DNA from: Strigamia acuminata | Lineage: Eukaryota; Arthropoda; Chilopoda; Geophilomorpha; Linotaeniidae | DNA length: 64,000 nt | Direction of reading: 5' to 3' | Assembly: GCA_949358305.1 (NCBI GenBank) | Contig: OX442318.1 | Coordinates: 854,501-918,500 of the forward strand | Shown here: positions 34,601 to 45,601 of the stretch, one piece after another | Numbering within the stretch: the stretch's first letter is position 1 | Layout: every line of letters starts with the position of its first letter | The notes under the pieces: generated by a model | What the model saw: only the letters and a program-made list of their open reading frames with translations | Told to the model about the DNA's origin: nothing | The model's database searches: none | Translations under genes and position numbers: made by a program

Positions 34601-37193
34601 CGGCTTAGACATTTTAGCTTAGGCATTCTGGGATTAGACATTTTGGCATTAGACATTCTGGGATTAGACATTCTGGGATTAAACATTTTGGCATTAGACA
34701 TTCTGGGGGCCACCATTATTGCAATATTACATTGGTCTAAAATGTCGATTTTTGGTCTAAAATGTCGATTTTTGGTCTGAAATGTCGATTTTTGGTCTGA
34801 AATGTCGATTTTTGGTCTGAAATGTCGATTTTTGGTCTGAAATGTCGATTTTTTGTCTGAAATGTCGATTTTTGGTCTGAAATGTCGATTTTTGGTCTGA
34901 AGTGTCGATTTTTGGTCTGAAGTGTCGATTTTTGGTCTGAAATGTTTGATTTTTGATCTAAAATGTCGATTTTAGGTCTGAAATGTCGATTTTTGGTCTG
35001 AAATGTTTGATTTTTGGTCTAAAATGTCGATTTTTGGTCTGAAATGTCTGATTTTTGGTCTAAAATGTCAATTTTTGGTCTGAAATGTCGACTTTTATTT
35101 ACGTCGCAATGACTAAGTTGAATTTTCTACTTTCACCCCTGTTTAAGCTCAATGGTTAAGATGGCCCAGCGCACGCCCAACCTTTTTGTCGTCTTCCTCC
35201 TGGATTTTGAGCAAGCGTTCAAGGTCCTGCGTGTTGTTGTGTTTGAAGAAGCGAATCACGCTTCGTGACGCGGAGAGACCCTTCTGGATGGCGAAATTCA
35301 CCCCTTCGTCACTGAAATGTTCATTTTTTCCAATTAGTTTGCATTTCTTTATCATTTTTGCGTTTTTTTTGTTTAGTTACACCTAGGACGATCAACCACA
35401 GGACTTCACATCCGCCATTTTTTTAAAAACCAAACTTGTCCCCTACAAACGCGCAAAATGGCGGTCAACCGACATCCCGGATTTACATTTTTGGCGGACG
35501 TTACAACGTAGTTCAATTTTATTTAACGTTTGATTTAAAAATAATATCGTAAAATAAAATAAATAATTTTCACACATTATTTTTAACTGCGGGATGTCAG
35601 TTGTCCGCCATTTTGCAAGACAGAATCGCATTAGAGTAAAAAATTGTGCTAGATGTGAAGTCCTGTAGTTGATGGTCCTAGTTACACGAAGATGATGTCG
35701 CCGCGTTTGGAATAGGCCGGGATGGCGCTGGCGATGGTGGCGAAGCCGTAGGAATATAGAACCGATTCTTCGGTGCCTAGGAATTTGGCTATTTTCGCTT
35801 CTAGCTCGAGGTGGACGTCTGCAAACAGATTGGTTCGAGTTATTTGGTTTGACAACGGTGTTGGGACGAGTGCTTGGCGATTCTGGGCCTGTTTTGGGTC
35901 GGAAAGGAAGGGCTCTATGGAAAATGCTACTTTTCATTTATTTACATCAAAATAAACAGTTTTTAGACTAAATAGATGCAATTTTAAGCCAAAATAAGCA
36001 TTTTTAGACCAAAATAAGCAATTTTAGACCAAAATAAGCAATTTTAGACCAAAATAAGCAATTTTAGACCAAAATAAGCAATTCTAGGCCAAAATAAGCA
36101 ATTCTAGGCCAAAATAAGCAATTCTAGGCCAAATAAACGCAATTTTTTTAATTTATTTCAATCAATAGTTTATTTATAAACCAAAAAAATGCGAAATTTA
36201 AGCACAATTAGCAACGTTAGGCCAAAATTAGCAATTTAAGCCCAAAATTAGCAATTTACCGTAAGCCCAAAATTAGCAATTTAAGCCCAAAATTAGCAAT
36301 TTAAGCCCAAAATTAGCAATTTAAGCCCAAAATTAGCCTTTTAAGCCCAGAATTAGCAATTTAAGCCCAAGATTAGCAATTTAAGGTCAAAATTAGCAAT
36401 TTTTCATCAAGTTGCACCAAAAATACAATTTTTACAGCCCGTAAAAATGCAATTTTAAACCAAAAAATGTATTTTTCCATAATCCAATCCCTTTCCTTGC
36501 ATAATTAACCGGCCAAAAATCCAGAAAATGTCGTCCCAACTCAATCGACAACATCTTTACCAACTGTTCCGTAAAACCCTCTCGGCCCGCACGAACCAAC
36601 GCCGTATTTCCTCAACGATTTCAACGCCGATTCCTTCAAAATAAACAAACTATCGAAATAAAAATGCAAACAAATCAAAATATCGCCAAATTCCACCTCC
36701 ACTTGTAAATTCTCAACCATCCCCAGGTAATTATGCGTCGCCATGTTGATGCACTGACGTCCATTCACGGTCACGTGTTTGCCCACTTTACTCGACACGA
36801 CCCTGGGCCGCAGCGCCGCGTGATTCTCGTCGACATCCGGGACTAACGGCTCGGGTTGCCATTCCGCGATTAATTCTTCTTTTTCCTTCAAAAAAATAAA
36901 AATTTCAATAAAATAAAAATTTAACTCATCCGTGACGCTCTCACCTTCAGCGTGAGTATTGTTTTCTCGTGTGGGTCGTAGCTTTTCCGGAATAAAAGCC
37001 ACAAAACCCACAACATCAAGAGTCCTTCGAGTATCAAATGGTAGGCGGGCGCCTGGTGACGGAAAATTGAATTAGAATTAATTTAATTTGATTTTAATTT
37101 TAATTTAGTTTGATTTCGAGTGATCGGGTTAGATTGATGTTTTACCTGGATTAAGGCTTGGACCATTTCATACATTTCCCAAGTTTCGGACAT
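31626..37193 (-). CDS. SPTLC1: Serine palmitoyltransferase long-chain base subunit 1
   Basis: Regulatory/structural partner of the catalytic SPTLC2 in the ER enzyme that condenses serine with palmitoyl-CoA, first step of sphingolipid synthesis. Exons 5' to 3': 37146-37193, 36945-37052, 36697-36885, 36561-36633, 35686-35818, 35182-35311, 32841-33231, 31848-32020, 31626-31787; 468 residues, near the family length. Visible: N-terminal [16 protein letters not shown], a hydrophobic helix around 21-40, [61 protein letters not shown] and [12 protein letters not shown]. The PLP lysine of catalytic subunits is absent, as expected for subunit 1 ([15 protein letters not shown]). The cysteine before GPRGFYGT, mutated in human neuropathy, is conserved. 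Introns carry several 20-bp minisatellites and MITEs. Confidence 0.96.
32110..32810. repeat. 20-bp minisatellite aatcgattaattttcacttt, SPTLC1 intron 7
   Basis: Core at 32395-32660 has about 13 nearly perfect 20-bp units. Flanks to 32110 and 32810 contain degenerate versions. Each unit has the palindrome atcgat or aatcgatt. Confidence 0.95.
33232..34737. other. SPTLC1 intron 6, repeat-filled part
   Basis: Holds a relative of the TTAA MITE (about 33476-33645), a short palindrome around 33645-33705 centred on cgtcatgatgacg, a copy of the motif that opens the window (about 33880-33915), and an element from about 34010 to 34710 whose ends repeat the theme gtctaatgccaaaatgtcta in inverted orientation. 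No coding sequence seen. Confidence 0.55.
34738..35092. repeat. 20-bp minisatellite tttttggtctgaaatgtcga, SPTLC1 intron 6
   Basis: About 17 head-to-tail copies of a 20-bp unit with few changes. Confidence 0.95.
35985..36400. repeat. Two adjacent 20-bp minisatellites, SPTLC1 intron 4
   Basis: 35985-36130 repeats aaaataagcaattttagacc, and 36200-36400 repeats aatttaagcccaaaattagc. The units differ in sequence but both are 20 bp. Confidence 0.92.
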
Positions 37194-38266
37194 TATTTTT
37201 AGTGAATTAATGGAGAGAATGAGGAAAAGGAGAGCGGCACACGAAACATCATCCCATCAAGGCGGAGATTTCCTTGTATGACGTCATAACTCCGTTGTTA
37301 AAGTTTCATAATAAAGAAACTAGTTAAATTTATATTCGAGTGTTAATTATTTTAATTTCTTTGAATTTATTACAGTTGGATTCAATTTATTTGTATAATT
37401 CACAAGTTAAAATCGTAATTTTGTTTTCTCGCCACCTCGTGAGTAAATTGCTAGATGGTAAAAAAAAAATAGAATATATAATCAAATAATTAATTAAATT
37501 ACCAGCTTAAATTTATGATTTTTATTCATTTTAAATTCATTTTAAAACACATAAATTATAAAATCAAATAATATCTAAATAACTCTCTTTTTTACGCCAC
37601 CTCCCGACAATCGATCGCCCCAAAGATTAATAAACAAACACCGTTTCCAACCGTAACCTCGCCCACAATTCCCCCAAACATGTAATTAATCACTCGAAAC
37701 GATAAAATCAAACATTCCAAATAAAAAACAAAAAATAAAAAACCCCAAAAAAAATCCCAAAACCGAATTCCCCATCGCCACGAACACAAACTCGATTTAT
37801 TTGACAGCTCATCTTAGGCCTAAACCGAACCCGCCTCGCACCGCGGTTGTTGACTGCAACTGCCAACTAGGTAAACGGAGCGAATATCATGGAATTTGGG
37901 TCAAAACAAACGAGATTTAATAATTCCAAGGAAGCAAACTAGCAAAAGTATACAACCGACCTTGGAAAACACAAAAAAAACAAATCTTCCGACGTTTTTA
38001 AATCAATTTTAATGCTTTTTCGTTCGTTTTCAGGCGTTTTTGATTGATTGCTCGATAAAATGAAAAGGAAACTCGGTGCGAAATACAAGTGCAGTTATCT
38101 GGACGCAAGAGATAAAAGATTATAAAGAGTTCAGTAGAGGTGTGCGGCGCTAAAGGTCGTCGAGACGAGTCGTAAGTGGCACACAGCGATAACCTTGGTG
38201 CGTTTGGCGACCTAAAACGGAAGAGAAATTGCTTTGGTTTCTTTATTTCTCGGGTAAAGAATCGCG
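37194..38266. other. Divergent SPTLC1/UAP1 upstream interval
   Basis: About 1.07 kb between two oppositely oriented start codons, so it must contain both promoters. A minus-strand ORF at 37592-37789 would encode a 65-residue hydrophobic peptide with no family I recognise and T-rich composition; I do not call it a gene. No TATA box stands out. Confidence 0.5.
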
Positions 38267-39883
38267 ATGGATGTGGACGAAGTGCGGGCGCATTTGGCGC
38301 GGTTCGGTCAGGCGCATTTGGTGGATTCGTGGAGCGTTTTGACGGACGGGGAGAAGGAGGAACTGCGGCGGGATTTGAGGAGCGTGCGGTTCGAGCAGGT
38401 GGTGGAGTATTTCCGGGAGTGTTTTGTGGAGAGTAATGAGGAGGAGTTGAAGTTGGACGAGAAGTTGCAGCCGATTCCGGCCGAGTTGCATCAAAGTGTG
38501 ACGAGGAGCTCGGAAGACAAGTTGAGGGAGTATGAGAATGAAGGTAATATTATTATAAATACAAATTGGTGCAAATTCAAATTGGTTTTTTATTAATTAT
38601 TTTTTTTTTTATTTTGCTTATTTTTTTTTTTTTTTTAGGTTAAATGGTGAATAATTTTTGAGAAATTTTGAGGAATTTTGAGAAATTTTGAGGAATTTTG
38701 AGAAATTTTGAAAAATTTTGAGAAATTTAATTTGTCAATTTTTGTGTTTTTTTTTTGTGTTTTTTTTTGTGTTTTTTGAGGTTTTGGGTATGAAAGAATT
38801 GGATTTGATTGGAAATTGTGGAAAATTGGGTTGGAAATCGGGAGGAGTCGTTGGGGAAATGGAATTGAGGGTTTTAGAACTATGGGTGGTTGTGTAAAGT
38901 TCTATAAATTTATTTTATTTTGCCTAAATTTGAATGGGATGGAAGAAATTTGTTTGGAAAGGAAGAGAAATAATTAGAAAGTGTGGAGATTCGGGTTAAA
39001 ATCAACGGGGAAAATGAGGAATTTGAGCAAAAATATCAATAAATATCAAAATGAATCATAAAATATCAAAATATCTAAATGATGTCAAAAAACAAATATC
39101 AAAATATCAAAATATCAAAAATAAAAACAAATAAATTAATAAATAAATTAAATAAATAAATAAAATAAAATTAATTAATTAATTAATTAATAAAAAATTA
39201 GCATTAAATGTCCAAAAATATCAAAATTAATCAAAACTCATCAAGAAATGTCCAAAAATATCAAAATTAATGATAAATTATCAAGAAATGTCCAAAAATA
39301 TCATAATTAATCAAAAATAATCAAAATAAATCAAAAATTATCAATATAAATAAAATATTACAAAAAATTATCAAAGAATGTCCAAAAATATCAAAATTAA
39401 TGAAAAATACCAAAATAAAAAAATGGAATTTATCTTTATTTTTTAATATCTCCATACAGCAAATCAGAATGTTAAAATTCCCACCAAAAAAATAAATAAA
39501 ACACCATAACAGCAACCTAAAAACATTTCCAAAAAACCAAAAAAAAACCTAATAAATTTTTATTTTCCCAAAATAACACAAAAATAACTCAACAAAACCA
39601 AAAACCTAATTTTCCAAAAATCCCTTTGCCAGGTCTCCAGCGCATCTCGAACGGCCAAGTGGCAGCTCTCTTACTCGCGGGCGGTCAAGGCACCCGCCTC
39701 GGCGTCTCCTACCCAAAAGGAATGTACAGCGTCAATCTTCCTTCGCGCAAAACCCTCTACCAGCTCCAAGCCGAACGACTGCGCAAACTCCAGCAACTAG
39801 CTTACAAAGCCACTGACAAAAACGCATCAATCCCCTGGTACAAAACCCACAAATAACCCTAAAACTATCAAAATTAATTAATT

Positions 39884-39933
<50 letters not shown>

Positions 39934-42900
39934 TTAATCAATCAATCATTCAGGTACATAATGACCAGCGAACACACGAAGGAACCAACGCTCGAATTCT
40001 TTGCCAAACACGATTACTTCGGCCTGGACAAGGACAACTTGATCGTTTTCGAGCAACAAATGCTGCCCTGTTTCACCTTCGACGGCAAAATCATCCGCGA
40101 AAAGCCGCACAAGTTGGCCATGGCGCCGGGTAAACAAAAAATAATAAATAATAAACAAAACGGCCTCTGAACAAAACGCTGGGTACACCCAAAAAATATT
40201 ATTACGTCATCAATTTTAAAAATTAAGTATTAGATTACGAATAGTAAGTAGAAAAATAATGAAGATTGTCACAGATCATAAATTAAGCGCCGCGTGTCAC
40301 CAATATACCACGAATCCTTGCACATAAGCACGTCTTTTTTCCTGTTTTTTTTTCTTTCTCGACCCCTTGACCACCCGCGAACCTCGGCTTATCATTTTTT
40401 AAAAATGTAATGCCTTGATGCTTGATTCGTGGTAAATTGTTGCCTTGTCGTGTTAGATTGTGTCGCGACAGGTATGCGCCCCCAATTGAGCATATGACAG
40501 TTTTGAGAGATTTTAGGTGATTTTAGGTGATTTATTTTAATCCGAACGATGTGAAATACTGAAATGACACGTTTCGACCAAAAATCATGTCAAATCCGTA
40601 AATATTGACATTTTTCGACTAAAAATCATGTCAAATCACTAAAAATTGACATTTTTTGAGCCAAAATCATGTCAAATCACTAAATGTTGACATTTTTCGA
40701 GCCAAAATCATGTCAAATCACTACATTTTGATATTTTTCGAGCCAAAATCATATCAAAACACTAAAAATTGACATTTTTCGAGCCAAAATCATGTGAAAT
40801 TACTAAATGTTGACATTTTTCGAGCCAAAATCATGTCAAATCACTAAATTTTGATATTTTTCGAGCCAAAATCATGTCAAATCACTAAATTTTGATATTT
40901 TTCGAGCCAAAATCATATCAAAACACTAAAAATTGACATTTTTCGAGCCAAAATCATGTCAAATCACTAAATTTTGATATTTTTCGAGCCAAAATTATGT
41001 CAAATGACTAAAAATTGACATTTTTCGAGCCAAAATCATGAGAAATAACATTGTGATGTTTCCGATTGATCTAGTAACTCTTCCTGATTTTGTAAAACCA
41101 AAAAGGAGAAATGATTTACCTAAAAACAAACGAAATAGTTATATTTGTGAAACAATTAATTCACAATCAATGTTATCTCGGGGAAATACATTATCAACGA
41201 CGTCAAATAATAATACAAATTAACGAAAAGTAAAACTTTGTTTGATTTTGCGATTTTTGTGATTTTTCAGACGGAAACGGCGGACTGTACCGCGCCCTGG
41301 CCGAACAGAACATCCTAGCCGACATGGAGCGACGGGGAATCAAATACATCCACGTCTACTGCGTCGACAACATTCTCGTCAAGATGGCCGACCCGGTTTT
41401 CATCGGGTATTGCGTGCTCAAAGGCGCCGAGTGTGGCGCGAAGGTCTCCGATAAGATTTTGTTCATTTATTTATTTGTTTTAATTGATTTATTCTTTTTT
41501 TTAGGTGGTTGAGAAGGCGTTTCCGACGGAGGCGGTGGGGGTGGTTTGTAAGGTGGACGGCAAGTTCCAGGTGGCGGAGTACAGCGAGATTTCGTTGAAG
41601 ACGGCGCAGAAACGCAATGCGGACGGGCGCTTGACGTTCAGCGCGGGCAGCATCTGCAATCATTTTTTTACGCTGGATTTTTTGAAGATTGTGGCCAAGT
41701 ATGGGATAAGTTGGTTTTGGGGATTGGAAAAAGTGTTTTTCTGCAAGAAATTGACGTTTTAGACCAGAAAGACACGTTTTTGTACATAAGATTGATATTT
41801 ATGGACTAAATGGTCTATTTATGTGCATAAAAAGTATGTTTTTGGACTAAAAGGTCTAGTTTTGTGCATAAAAAGTATGTTTTTGGACTAAAAGGTCTAG
41901 TTTTGTACATAAAAAGTATGTTTTTGGACTAAAAGGTCTAGTTTTTGCATAAAAAGTATGTTTTTGGACTAAAAAGTGGAGTTTTGTGCATAAAAAGTAT
42001 TATTTTGGACCAAAAGGTCTAGTTTTGTGCATAAAAAGTATGTTTTTGGACTAAAAAGTGGAGTTTTGTGCATAAAAAGTATTATTTTGGACTAAAAGGT
42101 CTAGTTTTGTGCATAAAAAGTATGTTTTAGGACTAAAAGGTCTATTTATGTGCATAAAAAGTATGTTTTTGGACTAAAAGGTCTAGTTTTGTGCATAAAA
42201 AGTATTATTTTGGTCTAAAAGGTCTAGTTTTGTGCATAAAAAGTATGTTTTTGGACTAAAAGGTCTAGTTTTTGCATAAAAAGTATGTTTTTGGACTAAA
42301 AAGTGTAGTTTTGTGCATAAAAAGTATTATTTTGGACCAAAAGGTCTAGTTTTGTGCATAAAAAGTATGTTTTTGGACTAAAAAGTGTAGTTTTGTGCAT
42401 AAAAAGTATTATTTTGGACTAAAAGGTCTAGTTTTGTGCATAAAAAGTATGTTTTTGGACTAAAAAGTGGAGTTTTGTGCATAAAAAGTATTATTTTGGA
42501 CTAAAAGGTCTATTTTTGTGCATAAAAATTATGTTTTTGGACTAAAAGGTCTAGTTTTGTGCATAAAAAGTATGTTTTAGGACTAAAAGGTCTATTTATG
42601 TGCATAAAAAGTATGTTTTTGGACTAAAAGGTCTAGTTTTGTGCATAAAAAGTATTTTTTTGGACTAAAAGGTCTATTTCTGGTGCCTAAACATTGGGTT
42701 TTTTATTTCTATAAAAACCAAAAACCAAAACTAAATTTGAACTATAAAAATGCATAAAATGGCTAAAATCTGCAGATTTCTATATAGTTTAATTTGTTTT
42801 GACAGCGAATACGAGAGCGGATTAAAATACCACATTGCCAAGAAGAAGATTCCATTCGTGGACAAAGACGGGCGCTGCGTCACCCCGGACAAACCCAACG

Positions 42901-44329
42901 GAATCAAAATGGAGAAATTCGTGTTTGACGTGTTCGAGTTCACGCAGTAAAATGAAATTAAAAAAAACAAACATAAAAACTTAAATTTCTTTCTTTCCCC
43001 CTAGAAAATTCGTCGTTTGGGAAGTTCTGCGCGAAGATGAATTCTCGCCGCTGAAAAACGCGGATGGCGCCGAAAAAGACACTCCGTCCACGGCCCGCCA
43101 CGCACTCTACTCGCTGCACCAGCGACAAATCCTGCAGGCCGGCGGCAAGTTCGTCGACGACGAGGGCGTGCTCATACCCCTCATTCCCAGGTTATTCTTG
43201 TGGTGGTTATTGAATGCAAATAAATGCCAATATTAACACCAGAGTGCGCTGTTGCGCAACAGCGCACTATGGTGGCGATATTGACATTTATTTGCATACT
43301 GTAAGCCTATTTTTCTGCTTTTGTCGCTTTTTTCCTCGGTTTTGTTCGGTTTTTGGTTTTGGTTTTGGTTTTTAGGTTTTGGCCTCGCTCTTTGTTAGTT
43401 TGAACGAATATTTTTGATTTCGTTTTGAGTTATTTGCATGTCAACGTAGTTGTTTTATCTCAGTAGTGCGACCGGAAACGGTAACCATGCTAGTTCCAAT
43501 GGGAACGGTGAGGCGTGCGACACACACTTGAAAAGGTGAGATTCGAGGCGGAGCGAGCGATGCAATTCAGTCGTTCTGCTCTCGAATTACGGAATGTTTA
43601 TTTACTGCTTCTTTTAATTTTTTTTTATTTCTTTATTTTTTTTTATTGGTTTATTGATTGTATTTTGTTTGTTTTTTTTGCAGTCAAAAGTCGTACCTCA
43701 AGTATGAGGATCCTTTTATATGCGAGATTTCGCCGCTCGTTTCCTACGCTGGAGAGGTAATGCGGGCAAATTATAATGAGTTTTAGCTAAATAATTCGAT
43801 TTTTAGCTAAATAATTCGATTTTTAGCTAAATAATTCGATTTTTAGCTAAATAATTCGATTTTTAGCTAAATAATTCGATTTTTAGCTAAATAATTCGAT
43901 TTTTAGCTAAATAATTCGATTTTCAGCTAAATAATTCGATTTTTAGCTAAATAATTCGATTTTTAGCTAAATAATTCGATTTGTAGCTAAAAAATTCGAT
44001 TTTTAGCTAAATAATTCGATTTTTAACTAAATAATTCGATTTGTAGCTAAATAATTCGATTTTTAGCTAAATAATTCGATTTTTAGCTGAAATATTAATT
44101 TTTATTCCAAAAAAAATTAATTTTAAGCAAAATAATTCGATTTTGAGCCAAAAATTTCCGACTTATAACCAAAAAAATGCAAATTTTGATATTAATATTT
44201 TAGTTTGACTTTTCGATTATTTAGGGTTTGGAAGAACTCGCTAAAGGGAAGAAATTCTGTCCGCCGCTTTTGTTGCGCAGCAAACAAGAAATGGCCGCCG
44301 ATAACGACGCAGACGCCAATTTCGCATAA
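38267..44329 (+). CDS. UAP1: UDP-N-acetylhexosamine pyrophosphorylase
   Basis: Cytosolic enzyme that makes UDP-GlcNAc from UTP and GlcNAc-1-phosphate, the precursor for chitin, N-glycans and GPI anchors. Nine exons: 38267-38543, 39633-39837, 39954-40129, 41271-41443, 41505-41698, 42806-42946, 43005-43190, 43684-43756, 44225-44329; 509 residues, near the usual length. The nucleotide-binding signature [19 protein letters not shown] is complete. [67 protein letters not shown] and [15 protein letters not shown] follow in order. The N-terminus ([20 protein letters not shown]) fits the family's helical start. Splice junctions all keep frame. Three introns hold long minisatellites. Confidence 0.97.
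40560..41045. repeat. 41-bp minisatellite, UAP1 intron 3
   Basis: About 11 copies of a 41-bp unit of the form tttttcgagccaaaatcatg followed by tcaaatcactaaaaattgaca, with point differences. Confidence 0.93.
41775..42690. repeat. 41-bp minisatellite, UAP1 intron 5
   Basis: About 22 copies of a unit of about 41 bp, gtttttggactaaaaggtct followed by agttttgtgcataaaaagtat, with higher-order variants (for example tattattttgg and aagtggag types alternate). Confidence 0.95.
43780..44095. repeat. 20-bp minisatellite agctaaataattcgattttt, UAP1 intron 8
   Basis: About 16 nearly perfect copies of a 20-bp unit, beginning 25 bp after the exon 8 donor. Confidence 0.95.
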
Positions 44330-45601
44330 GAGACTATATAAAAATGAATTCAATGAACTTTACGGAGCATGTGAGAAGACTTAACACGTTTCACTGCAAT
44401 TCTTGTACATTTTTCTTGGGTTTGCTCACCTCAGTGCCTCGTCTCGTCGTTGAGCCGTTTCGTTTCCTTTCTTTTCTTTTGTTCGTCTTTTTGAGGTTTA
44501 TACACAGGCAGTTTATATTCCATAATTATAATGGTATTATTTTGTTGATAAATTTGTGGGAACTTTATTCTTTATTGATTAAAAAAACAAATTAAAAAAT
44601 ATATATACGTATGGCAATTTATGAAATGAAATCTCCTTATGGTGATTATTAATTTTACTTGTTCCAGTACAGTTGTGTATCAGTCTTTCGTCAGTCATTC
44701 ATAACCATAGCGCAACTTTAATAGAATTAGAAACTTACGCCATTTGCATTCATGGCTGTGTGTTTGAAGCATCGTGGTTTAAAGTGAGACGAGTTCAGGC
44801 TTGGAAAACTAAAAAATGGACATGAATCGATTCCGGAATAGAAACCATTAGGACACACTCGATTTCCAGTTGGCCAGTGGAGTGAAAATTGAAATGCGAT
44901 CAATCTGCCGTCCTCAATCAAATCGGGTAGGACTCACGTTCATTTGGCGGGAAATTTGAAAGGTAAATTGATGGGTGTTGTGAAATGAAATAATAGACAC
45001 TAAGAATCGTTTTTGACATTTTATTGGACATTCATAGACCAGAATACAACACTCTAAAGATAAAGTTGTTTTTATTCATTTAGTAGTTGTTTGTAGTTAG
45101 ATGAAAACAACATTTAGAATACGTAAATGAATTAGAACAGATAATTGTGATATCTTTACCACATACAGATTTAATCAATACTTTATAAACTTATTTTAAA
45201 CTTTAAACTTTAAACTTACCGTATATATAACTTAAACAATTAATTAATATTGGGTTAGTGAAAACTGCAAATTGAAATTGTATTAACAAGGAGATTGAGC
45301 CCAAAACCAGGGAACGTATATTACAATTGATTAAAACCAGAATTAATACTAGTGGTACAAAAAATGTTAATAACAATTAGTATTTATTATTATTATAATG
45401 ATGATCACATTTCCGTGTACAGTTGTGTACCAGTTTCTCGTCACACATTCATAACCGTAGCGCAACTGTAATAGAATTAGTAACTTATGCCATTTGCACT
45501 CATGGTGGATGTGTGACAAAATTCATAATTTTCTTGGGGGGGGGGGGGCACTGCTTAAGGATGTGGGATCATGAAAAGAATAACATGTGGGAACTTTGCA
45601 G
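44330..45601. other. Gap between UAP1 and copy 4
   Basis: 3' flanks of two convergent genes. A roughly 90-bp block is present twice in direct orientation, at 44671-44760 and 45421-45510 (cattcataaccatagcgcaa versus cattcataaccgtagcgcaa). A minus-strand ORF at 44727-44921, ending in NANG before a gtaagt, looks exon-like but has no recognised homology. A run of about 14 G lies at about 45535-45548. Confidence 0.45.

Noticed and set aside
34738-35092. Regular 20-bp repeats resembling a CRISPR array
   Set aside because: Units are contiguous with no unique spacers and lie in an intron of an animal gene.
37592-37789. 65-codon hydrophobic ORF between SPTLC1 and UAP1
   Set aside because: The hydrophobicity follows from a T-rich strand; no conserved motif, and it sits in a promoter interval.
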